A DNA stretch of 64,000 nt, taken from assembly GCA_040218415.1 (NCBI GenBank), contig JAVJRN010000032.1:62001-126000 (forward strand). Reading direction: 5' to 3'. The notes beneath the pieces were generated by a model. That model saw nothing but the letters and a program-made list of their open reading frames with translations. It was not told the origin of the DNA and ran no database searches. Positions 7,862-15,746 of this stretch are shown here, piece after piece. How positions within the stretch are numbered: the first letter of the stretch is position 1; each line of letters starts with the position of its first letter. Source of the DNA: JAVJRN01 sp040218415. Its GTDB lineage: Bacteria; Bacteroidota; Bacteroidia; Cytophagales; Cyclobacteriaceae. The position numbers and the translations under genes were made by a program.

Positions 7862-8620
7862 ATGATACTTAGAAGACTTGGTAATAAATCAAAAATGGCG
7901 AGTGAGCTATTAAAGCACTTTCCAGATCACAACATATATGCAGAGCCATTTTTTGGTGCGGGAGGTATGTTCTTTAATAAGCCTAAAGTGAAGTACAACA
8001 TCGTCAATGATTTAGACTCAGATGTATTCAACCTTTTCCAGGTTGTAACCACCAGAAGGGATGAGCTTATGGAGCACTTTAAAATAATGCCTATTTACTC
8101 AGACCTATTGCATTACTGGAAAGAGAATAAAGAGACAGATGAAATAAGGAAATGTTTGAGGTTTATATTTTTATCAAACTTCACATTTATGGGTAAGCCT
8201 GATAATATAAAATATGGAACAGAAAACCCAAAAGCCATATTTATTAAAGGCCTACAAAAGACTTTTGAACTGATAAGCGATGTGCAGTTTAGCAACTTAG
8301 AATTTAGAAAGTTCTTTAATATACTCAGAGAAACCCAATCGGTTAAAACTTTCATTTATTGCGATCCTCCCTACTTAGGCACTACCGATAACTACTCGCA
8401 TTCATTTACAGAAGATGACAGCAATGATCTTTTCGATTGCTTAGTTCAAAGCAAATGCAAGTTTGCCATGAGTGAGTTTGATCATCCTTTTATACTAGAG
8501 CAAGCAAAAGACAGAGGTCTGAATGTGATCAATATAGGAGAGCGACAAAACTTAGAAAATAGGCGCATCGAAATTCTAGTAACAAATTATGAAAAGAGAC
8601 AAATGTCTTTTTTTAACTAA
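7862..8620 (+). CDS. Dam-type N6-adenine DNA methyltransferase
   Basis: 252 residues, the usual size for D12-class adenine methylases. The SAM-binding motif I is YAEPFFGAGGMFF (about 28-40), preceded by RLGNKSKMASELL. Motif IV is YCDPPYLGT (about 167-175), the DPPY catalytic signature. Between them lies a reduced recognition domain. The enzyme should methylate adenine in a short palindrome, most likely to protect phage DNA or control early transcription, as Mu uses Dam state. The gene is AT-rich compared with flanking genes and is separated by 23 bp from the previous gene, which fits acquisition as a moron. Confidence 0.9.
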   Translation: MILRRLGNKSKMASELLKHFPDHNIYAEPFFGAGGMFFNKPKVKYNIVNDLDSDVFNLFQVVTTRRDELMEHFKIMPIYSDLLHYWKENKETDEIRKCLRFIFLSNFTFMGKPDNIKYGTENPKAIFIKGLQKTFELISDVQFSNLEFRKFFNILRETQSVKTFIYCDPPYLGTTDNYSHSFTEDDSNDLFDCLVQSKCKFAMSEFDHPFILEQAKDRGLNVINIGERQNLENRRIEILVTNYEKRQMSFFN

Positions 8621-8638
8621 AACTAAAAACCTACTCAA

Positions 8639-9046
8639 ATGAAAACAGCAAACGCAGCGCAAATCAAACTCATCCGCACCATCCTCATCCGCCACGGACT
8701 GGGCGATACTGCCGAGAAAGAAGCCACCATACTAGAGTACACCGACGGACGTACTACGCACATCAGCGACATGACACACTCTGAGATCAACAAGTTTGTC
8801 ACCGCCTTCCAAGGCGCTGGCGACTCAGAGAAGCGCAAGCGCATGGTGGGCAAGATCGTCCACCTGGCGCATCAGATGGAGTGGCACCTACCAGGCACAG
8901 AGAAGGTAGACTTTAAGCGGATAGACAACTGGTGCCGCAGATACAGCCCGCCACACGTGCCACTAGATAAGATCAAAACCCATGAACTGGGCAAAGTAGT
9001 AACCATATTCAACAAAGTTTATTTGGACTTTTTAAACAGTATATAA
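8639..9046 (+). CDS. GemA/gp16-like Mu regulatory protein
   Basis: 135 residues. It has the layout of the GemA (DUF1018) family: N-terminal AAQIKLIRTILIRHGL, central GRTTHISDMTHSEINKFVTA, then RKRMVGKIVHLAHQMEWHLP and a C-terminal RIDNWCRRYSPPH. GemA proteins of Mu-like phages alter host gene expression and early lysogenic/lytic regulation. The family match is by overall pattern, not by a catalytic motif. Confidence 0.72.
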   Translation: MKTANAAQIKLIRTILIRHGLGDTAEKEATILEYTDGRTTHISDMTHSEINKFVTAFQGAGDSEKRKRMVGKIVHLAHQMEWHLPGTEKVDFKRIDNWCRRYSPPHVPLDKIKTHELGKVVTIFNKVYLDFLNSI

Positions 9047-9116
9047 AACCATGAACAATCCCACAGAAGAACAAATCCTGATCGCCAATAATCAAATGAA
9101 TTAAGGCAATCACCTC

Positions 9117-9299
9117 ATGAAATACCTCACCTACCAGCTCGCCATCATACCAGAGCCAGAGAACCTGGCAGTGATAGAGCGGATCAAAAAGATGAGCTAT
9201 GAGCAGTGTCAAAAATTCGATATCTACCCTGAGCCAGTCGTAGACGACCACTACATCATCAAAGGCTATAGAATCATTAGAAATATCAAAACCAAATAA
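9117..9299 (+). CDS. Hypothetical 60-residue phage protein
   Basis: Begins MKYLTYQLAIIPEPENLAVI and contains DIYPEPVVDDHYIIKGYRII. No family recognised. A 17-codon ORF at 9051-9104 lies in the 70-bp gap upstream and may be a short leader, but is too short to support. The gene abuts the ASCH-like gene (stop 9299, next ATG 9301). Confidence 0.5.
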   Translation: MKYLTYQLAIIPEPENLAVIERIKKMSYEQCQKFDIYPEPVVDDHYIIKGYRIIRNIKTK

Positions 9300-9300
9300 C

Positions 9301-9813
9301 ATGACACTACCTTTTTCTTTATTTCTGGCGGACAAAACGCCTACCTACTTCCCTCAGAAGATCATGTCGAGCCTAATGAATGGAGGCATCATGACTGAGG
9401 TACAAGCTTTCGAATACTTCGTAAACTGGAAGAAAGACGACCGTCTGGATATAGACCTCAATGGCCGTGTGCCCAAAGACCACACCATAAGACTAGACCT
9501 CTCTGAAAGATGGAGAAAAGACAATAAAATACATTTCGTGATCGGTAACCGTACCAAGGAGCGTTATCAGTTTGCCCCAGTAGTTCCCTGCACAGGCACA
9601 CAAAGCCTATTTATGAGCCTAAATCAATACAACGAGCTTGAGGTATCACTTGAGGATAAGTACTTGTATAAGCCTGAGCTGGAAGTACTAGCCAAGCGAG
9701 ACGGTTTCGATAGCTATGAAGCCTTTGAATCATGGTTCATCACCTTTCTAAAAGGCCAGCCAGACCAATGCGCCCACACGAAAATTATCCACTGGACTAA
9801 CGAGCTTTATTAA
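9301..9813 (+). CDS. ASCH-like phage protein
   Basis: 170 residues. The block KDHTIRLDLSERWRKDNKIH (about 60-79), then RTKERYQFAPVVPCTGTQSL, is the pattern of phage ASCH-fold proteins (HTIR..RW..G/D..I.. RTK...F...C.G.Q). The C-terminus, KRDGFDSYEAFESWF and later IIHWTNELY, is also usual for this group. ASCH domains have a PUA-like fold and are suspected to bind RNA or modified nucleotides; the phage role is not established. A structured non-coding region starts at the stop codon. Confidence 0.68.
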   Translation: MTLPFSLFLADKTPTYFPQKIMSSLMNGGIMTEVQAFEYFVNWKKDDRLDIDLNGRVPKDHTIRLDLSERWRKDNKIHFVIGNRTKERYQFAPVVPCTGTQSLFMSLNQYNELEVSLEDKYLYKPELEVLAKRDGFDSYEAFESWFITFLKGQPDQCAHTKIIHWTNELY

Positions 9814-9935
9814 CACCTAGCTATCTACCGTGATCGTTGCGAAGCTTCGGTCATGGTAGATCAGCGGGTGTTATCTCGCGTATGACACAGGCTTGCGCAG
9901 CTTGCCGAGTAATATGCGACCGCCTCCCTAAAGAT
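9811..9935 (+). ncRNA. Candidate structured RNA after the ASCH-like gene
   Basis: A 149-bp non-coding gap holds nested inverted repeats. TAACACC (9811-9817) pairs with GGTGTTA (9867-9873). Inside it ATCTACC (9823-9829) pairs with GGTAGAT (9855-9861), and TGA/TCA continues the stem after a single mismatch. Further on CGCGTAT and ATATGCG (about 9877-9922) can form a second arm around GGCTTGCGCAGCTTGCC. No T-tract follows, so it is not a simple terminator. It may be a small RNA or an operon processing element. Function unknown. Confidence 0.45.
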
Positions 9936-9962
9936 TTAAAACCCAACCAATAAAATCACCCA

Positions 9963-10190
9963 ATGAAAGTATTTAAAGTAGCAGACATCCACCGCCTATT
10001 CAAGCAAGTGTCCAAGGAGAAAATCACCTTTGGCCGAATGGTAGAGATAATGAACGAAATGGCCGAGACAGCCTATAAAGAAACACAACCTGACCCCACC
10101 ATCTGCGCATGTGGACACAAGCACCCACTCGTAGCAAAGTTCGGGTCATGTGGAGACTGTATGGAAAAAGCCCTTTTAAAACCCATTTAA
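9963..10190 (+). CDS. Small zinc-ribbon-like phage protein
   Basis: 75 residues. N-terminal helices (KVADIHRLFKQVSKEKITFG) are followed by CACGHKHPLVAKFGSCGDC (about 48-66), a CxC...CxxC arrangement with histidines that probably binds zinc. Such small ribbons often contact nucleic acid or RNA polymerase, but no family is recognised. Confidence 0.55.
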   Translation: MKVFKVADIHRLFKQVSKEKITFGRMVEIMNEMAETAYKETQPDPTICACGHKHPLVAKFGSCGDCMEKALLKPI

Positions 10191-10209
10191 AACCTTTAAA
10201 TTCACTACT

Positions 10210-10671
10210 ATGAAAAAGCTACTTACTCTCGTACTCCTCACCATCTTATTCACTGCTTGCGAGCAAGAAGAAATAACTGAAAAGATAACAGTAGATGTTT
10301 CCTACGAATTTACAGACTCCTTTGGTAGGAAGACATGGCCAGCTTCACATCCTATACCTGTATTCCTGTTTGAAAATATTACTCACTTGGATTATGAATA
10401 TATTGGAAACGGCATTATCAAGAATAAGCAAACAGGAAAAGAAGTGTCTTATACAAGGATGCAAGAGCTAAATCAAAGTTTTACCATTTTTGAAGAATTA
10501 CCATTAAGCAAGCATACGGTTGTTATTGATATGTGGAAGTCTAAAATAGACGATCATAGAATGACAACAGCGAGCTTAGATAAGATAGGTAGCGTTGGTG
10601 ATTATGACTTTACTACGATTGATATGGAGATAGATATATCCCCGTACCAGCCTTGGAATCTTTACGAATAG
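10210..10671 (+). CDS. Phage-encoded lipoprotein
   Basis: 153 residues with a clear lipoprotein signal: MKKLLTLVLLTILFTAC, lipobox LFTAC with the lipidated Cys at 17, then an acidic EQEEITEK linker. The mature part is beta-rich and unrecognised. It is AT-rich relative to neighbours and is the last gene before the promoter of the antirepressor. Surface lipoproteins in prophages often serve superinfection exclusion or alter the host envelope; here that is inference. Confidence 0.7.
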   Translation: MKKLLTLVLLTILFTACEQEEITEKITVDVSYEFTDSFGRKTWPASHPIPVFLFENITHLDYEYIGNGIIKNKQTGKEVSYTRMQELNQSFTIFEELPLSKHTVVIDMWKSKIDDHRMTTASLDKIGSVGDYDFTTIDMEIDISPYQPWNLYE

Positions 10672-10717
10672 GAATAAATAAAAAACCAGAGGTAACAAAA
10701 AAATAAATTACTTTCAT

Positions 10718-10725
10718 TACGTTTG
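10718..10725 (+). promoter_or_regulatory. Candidate Bacteroidota -7 box (TACGTTTG)
   Basis: TACGTTTG fits the Bacteroidota -7 consensus TAnnTTTG exactly and lies in the only long gap before the antirepressor gene. A matching -33 TTTG is not evident at the usual spacing. Transcription from here would give a leader of about 150 bases that contains the inverted repeats at 10788-10859. Confidence 0.4.
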
Positions 10726-10787
10726 CATTGTCTGTTTATCAATTATTACAATAGTGCAAAACAATTACACAAGCCTTATTAGAAAAA

Positions 10788-10859
10788 CTCGGATGGCCTA
10801 CTCCGCAAGGATTGGCGGCTTATCTATGCACAGCATAATTGGTGACAGACACATCCGAG
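10788..10859 (+). promoter_or_regulatory. Candidate structured leader upstream of antirepressor
   Basis: CTCGGATG (10788-10795) and CATCCGAG (10852-10859) form a perfect 8-bp closing stem. Inside it CCGC/GCGG (around 10803-10818) and TATGC-ACA-GCATA (around 10824-10836) can form two further hairpins, giving a three-way-junction shape. It ends 25 bp before the antirepressor ATG and is followed by a short T-run. It may control antirepressor expression. The segment also reads as LLEKLGWPTPQGLAAYLCTA in one frame but without a start codon. Confidence 0.4.
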
Positions 10860-10884
10860 ATCTTTTAATTACTAATTACACAAT

Positions 10885-11520
10885 ATGTCTGTTACCAAAA
10901 CAAAATCGGTAAAATTGCCGATAATTACTCAAGGCGACCAAATACTGGTCGATGCTAAAATTCTTCATCAACAACTAGAGTCTAGCACTAGGTTTAGAGA
11001 TTGGATTACTTACAGGATTAAGGAGTACAATTTCGAAAATCAGTCTGACTATTATGCGGAAAAAGTTCGCATTAGTCAATTTGGAAAGCGAGCTACAGTT
11101 TACCACCTCACTCTTGATATGGCCAAAGAGCTGGCTATGCTGGAGCGCAATGAGATAGGCCGCAAGATCAGGCGCTACTTTATAGCGCAAGAAAAGAAAG
11201 CACGTGGCATCATTTCGCTACCGCCTCATAAGGAGGCTTTTAGAGGTATCTCCACGCGCAAGATTAATGACCGCACCATGTTGCCCTATCAGGAGGTGCT
11301 CAGAGCTTGTGGTTACTCCACGCGCAGTAGTAGTTCAGGAAGGAAAGCTCGCTATTGGATGCACTTTGTAAAAGAGGGTGCTATCCTTTGGATCACTGAG
11401 GACTTTGCTAGGCACTTGTATCATCAAAAGCAGGTGATAGCCAATAGAACCAATCTGCAAAATATGCAAGCAGTACTCCCTATGAACTTTGGTGACACTT
11501 CACTATTAAATCACGCGTAA
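10885..11520 (+). CDS. AntA/AntB-type phage antirepressor
   Basis: 211 residues. The N-terminal 100 residues follow the AntA/AntB pattern: ILVDAKILHQQL, STRFRDWITYRIKEYNF, then a basic linker and YHLTLDMAKELAMLERNEIG, ending IRRYFIAQEKK. The C-terminal half is a different, basic domain that probably binds DNA or the repressor (SISTRKINDRTMLPYQ-like region, then SGRKARYWMHFVKEGA). Antirepressors inactivate the lysogeny repressor and start the lytic programme. The gene has its own leader with strong inverted repeats, unlike the tightly packed genes upstream. Confidence 0.85.
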   Translation: MSVTKTKSVKLPIITQGDQILVDAKILHQQLESSTRFRDWITYRIKEYNFENQSDYYAEKVRISQFGKRATVYHLTLDMAKELAMLERNEIGRKIRRYFIAQEKKARGIISLPPHKEAFRGISTRKINDRTMLPYQEVLRACGYSTRSSSSGRKARYWMHFVKEGAILWITEDFARHLYHQKQVIANRTNLQNMQAVLPMNFGDTSLLNHA

Positions 11521-11521
11521 G

Positions 11522-11713
11522 ATGGTACAGATAAAAAAAGATGAGATCGTGATCACTATTCCTACGGGAGGTGATAGCAAGGAGTATCATGAGAAATGTG
11601 TGGTAAGCATGCTGCATCTTATACAGATCATGGATACAAGTATAGAGGACTATACAGGCTCGCTATTTTATATTACCGATATGCTACAGAGCATGATCAG
11701 AACATCTGAATGA
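11522..11713 (+). CDS. Hypothetical 63-residue protein after antirepressor
   Basis: Starts one base after the antirepressor stop, so the pair is probably co-transcribed. It is acidic with Met-rich helices (CVVSMLHLIQIMDTSIEDY). No family recognised. A strong terminator follows directly after its stop. Confidence 0.55.
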   Translation: MVQIKKDEIVITIPTGGDSKEYHEKCVVSMLHLIQIMDTSIEDYTGSLFYITDMLQSMIRTSE

Positions 11714-11716
11714 TTA

Positions 11717-11744
11717 AAAGGGGCAGTAATAATATTGCCCCTTT
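11717..11744 (+). terminator. Intrinsic terminator of the early operon
   Basis: AAAGGGGCA (11717-11725) pairs perfectly with TGCCCCTTT (11736-11744) around the loop GTAATAATAT, followed by AATA. On either strand the stem ends in A or T runs, so it could work in both directions. It starts 4 bp after the previous stop and marks the end of the early transcription unit. Confidence 0.7.
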
Positions 11745-11787
11745 AATACTCCTAAAATACCCATACGCTAACCTACCATAACTTTAT

Positions 11788-12156
11788 TTGACCTTACGCA
11801 CCGCTCTTGCGTATTTTTACATAGTGATAGGCGAGCGAGCATTTAAAGAAGTATTTCCCAGCAACTTGGACACAGACCAAGCGCCTCATAAGTCCTACCT
11901 CTACACCGACCGCCGAAATGATAAAGTAGCCGCTCGCTTCTACTACTACGGCTCACTGCACCGCATGTCTTACGAGGCTACCTTGGAGTGCCTCGAAAAA
12001 GAGTTTGACATCAGCCACTCTACCCTCATTAATATCATGAAAGAGAAACTGCACCTACTCAAGCAATATGAGGCGGACAAGGAATCTCTCAAGAACCTCA
12101 GCCGCAAATATCCCTTTTACAACTGGCAAGTAGCCCGCCATATTATGCTTGGCTAG
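11788..12156 (+). CDS. Hypothetical phage protein, HTH-like
   Basis: Up to 122 residues from TTG 11788; GTG 11824 (110 residues) is an equally plausible start and there is no ATG nearby. The region RMSYEATLECLEKEFDISHS then LINIMKEKLHLLKQY looks like a helix-turn-helix that could act as a late-gene regulator. The C-terminal coding end overlaps the convergent minus-strand gene by 14 bp. It is the last plus-strand gene before the inverted head module. Function uncertain. Confidence 0.55.
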   Translation: MTLRTALAYFYIVIGERAFKEVFPSNLDTDQAPHKSYLYTDRRNDKVAARFYYYGSLHRMSYEATLECLEKEFDISHSTLINIMKEKLHLLKQYEADKESLKNLSRKYPFYNWQVARHIMLG

Positions 12157-12604
12157 GCACCTGCTCACGGTAGCTCGTTCTGAAAGTCACATTAACCACC
12201 TTGAGGCCATCGCCTCTCGTCTCCTCCCGCTGACTGATCCGCTCCAGTCTATTGAAAGTCTTAGCCACATCTTGAAAGCCTTGAAGTAAGTTCCACACAT
12301 CCTCTACCACATCGAAGTAAGCCAAGCTCTGACTCAGCACGGCTGGTGTTACCTGCCCTGCGGTATTTCCTGTAAAATCCCACGCTAAGCGCACATTGAG
12401 TATGGCATTGGCTTGCTGTACTTCGCCTCTGGTGGTTACATTTTTGGTTTGTGGCAGTTGCACACTCAGCAGCGCACAAGGATAGTTTACAGGGTACCTA
12501 CCCATTTCATCAGGAATATCAAGTTGTCCTTTTTCAAGGTCTACAAACTTGAAAGCAGACAAGCTCAGCAGCTTGGTACGGATGGTTAAAAAGAGTTCTT
12601 TCAT
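12143..12604 (-). CDS. Candidate head-tail joining or tail completion protein
   Basis: 153 residues, last gene of the minus-strand module. The composition (LRTKLLSLSAFKFVDLEKGQ, PVNYPCALLSVQLPQ, later VNVTFRTSYREQ) is like small tail terminator or neck proteins that follow gpG in Mu-like phages: an N-terminal helix, then alternating beta strands. No sequence family is firmly recognised, so the role rests on gene order: portal/gp30, gpG, then this. The start overlaps the gpG-like stop by 4 bp. Confidence 0.5.
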   Translation of the reverse strand: MKELFLTIRTKLLSLSAFKFVDLEKGQLDIPDEMGRYPVNYPCALLSVQLPQTKNVTTRGEVQQANAILNVRLAWDFTGNTAGQVTPAVLSQSLAYFDVVEDVWNLLQGFQDVAKTFNRLERISQREETRGDGLKVVNVTFRTSYREQVPSQA

Positions 12605-13113
12605 GGTTTTTTAAATTGGTTCGCTAGGCGAGTGGTTATACGATTATTAAGCGCTGTGCTGTGTCCCATAAACTGGCGTTTTGGCATAAAAAAATCTTGC
12701 TTGCGGGTATGTGGTCTGATTTGCTGCCGCTTACCTCTACCCATAAAGTTCTTATTGTGAAATGGCCGTACATATTGAACGCTGCGCACCCTGCCGCCCT
12801 CATTGTGAATACGCGCATAAGGCACCTTACTACTGCCAGCACTCATCCGCACCAGGTCAGAGCGCACTATTTCTGGCCGCACACTTTGCATGAGCATATT
12901 ACTCCGCATCATTAGCGATCCTCTGGTAGGTTCTTTGCGGTTCGGATTATCATTAGGATTGTACTTAGGCCAAGGCTTGCCGTCCCAGTTCTTATACTTA
13001 AACCGATCCAGATAGTACTCCCTAGCCGTCTCCGCTATGATGGTCGGCACCTGCCGCATATCGCCCTCAAAGTCCTCAAAGAATCGTGAAATATGTTGGG
13101 TGTTCTTACTCAT
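12601..13113 (-). CDS. Phage virion morphogenesis protein (Mu gpG-like)
   Basis: 170 residues. It carries the family's hallmarks: N-terminal helix, YLDRFKYKNWDGKPWP, LMMRSNMLMQSVRPEI, KVPYARIHNEGG (about 97-108), then a basic stretch and MPKRQFMGHST near the C-terminus. Mu gpG and related proteins act at the head-tail interface or tail assembly. It is coupled by 4-bp overlaps to the portal fusion upstream and the small gene downstream. Confidence 0.85.
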   Translation of the reverse strand: MSKNTQHISRFFEDFEGDMRQVPTIIAETAREYYLDRFKYKNWDGKPWPKYNPNDNPNRKEPTRGSLMMRSNMLMQSVRPEIVRSDLVRMSAGSSKVPYARIHNEGGRVRSVQYVRPFHNKNFMGRGKRQQIRPHTRKQDFFMPKRQFMGHSTALNNRITTRLANQFKKP

Positions 13114-15722
13114 TGCGCTTTGATCAAAAGTCCACGTCTTGCCTCATCGGTCAGTAGATACTCGCTGCTTGCGTAGGTTAGTCCATTGTCGATCAGGTCT
13201 ACTTGCACCTGTAGTGTAGCGTCAGCTTCATGTCTGGTGTAGTACCAGCTTCCGCCTCGCATCCATACTTCGTGCGGTTGTCTTACGGCCAGCCACTCAG
13301 CGCTGCTCATGTATCCAGCGATCTTGCGACCATTGTAGTCCACGCCTTGCACTATGGCTGCTTGCACAGGCAGCAAGCTCCTTTGGCTTCTTGCCTCGGC
13401 TAGTTTCGCCATTTTCCAGTCAGTGACCGTAAGCTCCTCTAGCTGCCGCAGTACCTTGGCGGAGTTGGTGCTATACATCTGCTCCTCTGAGAATACCAGC
13501 CGCGCATCGGCACGATTGATCGCCCAGCCGTTTTTCTTTGCTTTGATCCAAGCAGGGCTAGTCTCTATATACTCCTCCGCAAAAGCCACATCAGCCGCCA
13601 CCTTGCTCACATCTGCCTCACCCGCCAGTCTTGGCACCACATAGCAGCGGCATTGCCAGTCGTTTGGCGGAAAGATGGTTTGCCATATTGGATGATTCGC
13701 AGGGAATATTTTCCCATTGAGTGCATCATGGTGAGGCCTTACGCGCTCATCGCCGATGGTTCTATATTCCCAGTAGGGAAAAGTATCTATCTGGCCGAGT
13801 AGTCGGTAGTAAGTAGCTGCTCCTTCCCCCACGGCATAGGCTGTGTTGTACTCCGCCATCAGGTGGTTACGGTTTTGCGCTCCGTAGAGCTTGCGCACCA
13901 TTCGCTCAAACTCCGTAAAACTGCCACTGCTGCGAAAGAGCTTATTGATCTGCGCAGCTTCATAGGCAGACTTTACCCCGCTAAAGCGAAAGACGTTCAT
14001 CTCAAAGGCACTCAGCATATTTGGATCATCTACCCCATAGCTAAAGCCCATTTCCATCAATTCGATAGTAGGCTTAGCATCCCAGCCTAGCTTAAAACCA
14101 CTATTGAGCGCACCAGCATTGAGTTCCCAAAGCGATGGATAGATCGCGCCTTTACCTTGCGCTTCCTGCACCTGGCGAAATAGCTCGGTATAGTCAGGTT
14201 CGCTTTCGGAGAGTTCTATCACTGCTCCGCAGCAAACATCCCCCTTGCCCCCTTCAAAGGGGGATTCAATTTGAGTGAGGGTTACTCCACTCGTTCTGCT
14301 CGCCCCGACCGTAGCGATCGGGGCGGATTGAAAAAAATCAAGTACCCGCATCAGTAGACTCCTGTCACTCAGTTCCACTTCATCGTCTTTATTGGTCGAT
14401 GGCTCTTTGCCTTGGCGTTTGCCGCTTTTGGGTTTTGGCTTTCGGCCTTTGTCCTTTGGTGGATCGTCTTCGGTATCTTCATTTCCAGTAATGGCTTCCC
14501 GCTCGGCTTCCTGCTGTGCCTTGAGTTCGTCGTAGTTGTCAGGTTTTGGCACACCATAGGTATCATAGAAGAAGTCATCCGCTATAGGTACTTTGAGTTC
14601 TACAGCCATTTGCTTATGTATCTCAAAGCTTTCCTTTTTGGTCAATTCATTGTCCTCACCCTCTACTATGAACTTGCCACCAGCCGTGTCAAAGCCTGCG
14701 CTTTGGAGTATTCTAGTAAATCGGGCATTAAGCACTTTCTTGGCAAAAGCGATGTATCGGCCTTGCTTGCGCTCGTCTTGCCCTGCGTGGGTTTCGCTCT
14801 GCGCATAGCCTGAGCTATTACTACTCTCAGTGGTCTCGGTGCTTCCAAGATAGGCTTTGCTGATCTCACGATTACAGGCTTTCATCAGCTTCTCTTGCAG
14901 GTCGCCATTGGCATTGCCTGTGGGCGAAAGCATGGTTACATCTGTGCCGTTTGGTCGTACCAAAGCGCCACCAGCGCCACGGGTTTTGATGGCTGTGATC
15001 AGTGCGGTACGCTGCGTATCGTCTAGCCCATCCCACACTGCATCTATGATCGGCTCGCCGAAGGTCTGCACGAACATAGCCCAGTCACCTACATCACCTT
15101 TCTTGATCAGCACGTAAGGCGCAGCTTTCATGTGCAGGCCGAGTCCTCCGACTTTGCCGACTTCCATTACGGTTTTAAGGTACTTACCCGAGCGGATGTC
15201 TATGCCATCATCGCCAAACTTATTGTAAGACACCACGCCAAGGTTTGGTCGCATGTGGTACATATTTACATGATGGCAGCTCATCTCCCAAGAGTCGTCA
15301 TGGTTCTGGTAGAAGCTCGGCTCTAAGATGGAGTAGTGGCGAAACTTGCCGTCTACAATACCCTCCAGCATTTCATCAAAGCCTATGCTATTGATCAGCT
15401 CATTGATAGCATCAATAGGCTTACCGTTTCTATCCACAAACTGCCAGTTGGCAGAGGTGACGGCATCCTTCACCTTGCTGGTGACCGCTTCCACGTGTGG
15501 GTCTAGCTCTATATCCGCGATCAGGTCGCATATTTTTGAAAACTGCGGCGTGATGCTCTCCACGCCTTGGATGGCTAGTTTCCAGTCGGGCATCTCTTTG
15601 ACGCGCCTATCTGGCGGCAGTACATTGAGCTGCTGTATGATGATGGGTGATGGCTCGCCTCCTGGCTGCTTCTCAGCCACCTGCTGGCCGTAACCCTTTT
15701 TATTCTTAGTTCTTTGGCTCAT
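13110..15722 (-). CDS. Fused portal (DUF935, Mu gp29-like) and gp30/F-like head protein
   Basis: 870 residues combining two proteins that are separate in Mu. Residues about 40-400 are a DUF935 portal: DIELDPHVEAVTSKVKDAV, AMFVQTFGEPII (about 215-226), LGSTETTESSNSSGYAQSET. Residues about 505-770 are a gp30/SPP1-gp7-like minor head protein with ERMVRKLYGAQNRNHLMAEY and the signature EYRTIGDERVRPHHDALNG followed by PNDWQCRCYVVPR. The joint (about 415-460) is a Lys/Pro/Asp-rich linker, and residues 463-500 are encoded by interspersed palindromic repeats (14223-14336). The portal forms the DNA entry ring; the gp30 part is an internal minor head protein. Whether the chain is cut after translation is not known. 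Confidence 0.88.
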   Translation of the reverse strand: MSQRTKNKKGYGQQVAEKQPGGEPSPIIIQQLNVLPPDRRVKEMPDWKLAIQGVESITPQFSKICDLIADIELDPHVEAVTSKVKDAVTSANWQFVDRNGKPIDAINELINSIGFDEMLEGIVDGKFRHYSILEPSFYQNHDDSWEMSCHHVNMYHMRPNLGVVSYNKFGDDGIDIRSGKYLKTVMEVGKVGGLGLHMKAAPYVLIKKGDVGDWAMFVQTFGEPIIDAVWDGLDDTQRTALITAIKTRGAGGALVRPNGTDVTMLSPTGNANGDLQEKLMKACNREISKAYLGSTETTESSNSSGYAQSETHAGQDERKQGRYIAFAKKVLNARFTRILQSAGFDTAGGKFIVEGEDNELTKKESFEIHKQMAVELKVPIADDFFYDTYGVPKPDNYDELKAQQEAEREAITGNEDTEDDPPKDKGRKPKPKSGKRQGKEPSTNKDDEVELSDRSLLMRVLDFFQSAPIATVGASRTSGVTLTQIESPFEGGKGDVCCGAVIELSESEPDYTELFRQVQEAQGKGAIYPSLWELNAGALNSGFKLGWDAKPTIELMEMGFSYGVDDPNMLSAFEMNVFRFSGVKSAYEAAQINKLFRSSGSFTEFERMVRKLYGAQNRNHLMAEYNTAYAVGEGAATYYRLLGQIDTFPYWEYRTIGDERVRPHHDALNGKIFPANHPIWQTIFPPNDWQCRCYVVPRLAGEADVSKVAADVAFAEEYIETSPAWIKAKKNGWAINRADARLVFSEEQMYSTNSAKVLRQLEELTVTDWKMAKLAEARSQRSLLPVQAAIVQGVDYNGRKIAGYMSSAEWLAVRQPHEVWMRGGSWYYTRHEADATLQVQVDLIDNGLTYASSEYLLTDEARRGLLIKAQ
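14223..14336 (-). repeat. Palindromic intergenic-type repeats inside the portal/gp30 gene
   Basis: Two repeats lie in frame. CGCCCCGA...TCGGGGCG (14301-14325) is a hairpin related to those at 5801 and 21332. CCCCCTT-CAAAGGGGG (about 14246-14262) reads on the coding strand as SPFEGGKGDVCCG, a peptide typical of accidental translation of a common Bacteroidota intergenic repeat. They fall exactly at the joint between the portal and gp30 domains, so the fusion probably came through insertion or recombination at a former intergenic repeat. Confidence 0.7.
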
Positions 15723-15746
15723 TTTAAAGCTGCTTTTAAATGTGTT

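Noticed and set aside
9051..9104. 17-codon ORF (MNNPTEEQILIANNQMN)
   Set aside because: Too short and without support other than an ATG in the operon gap.
10758..10837. Frame LLEKLGWPTPQGLAAYLCTA before the antirepressor
   Set aside because: It reads protein-like but has a stop just upstream and no start codon; the same bases form perfect stems, so RNA structure is the better explanation.
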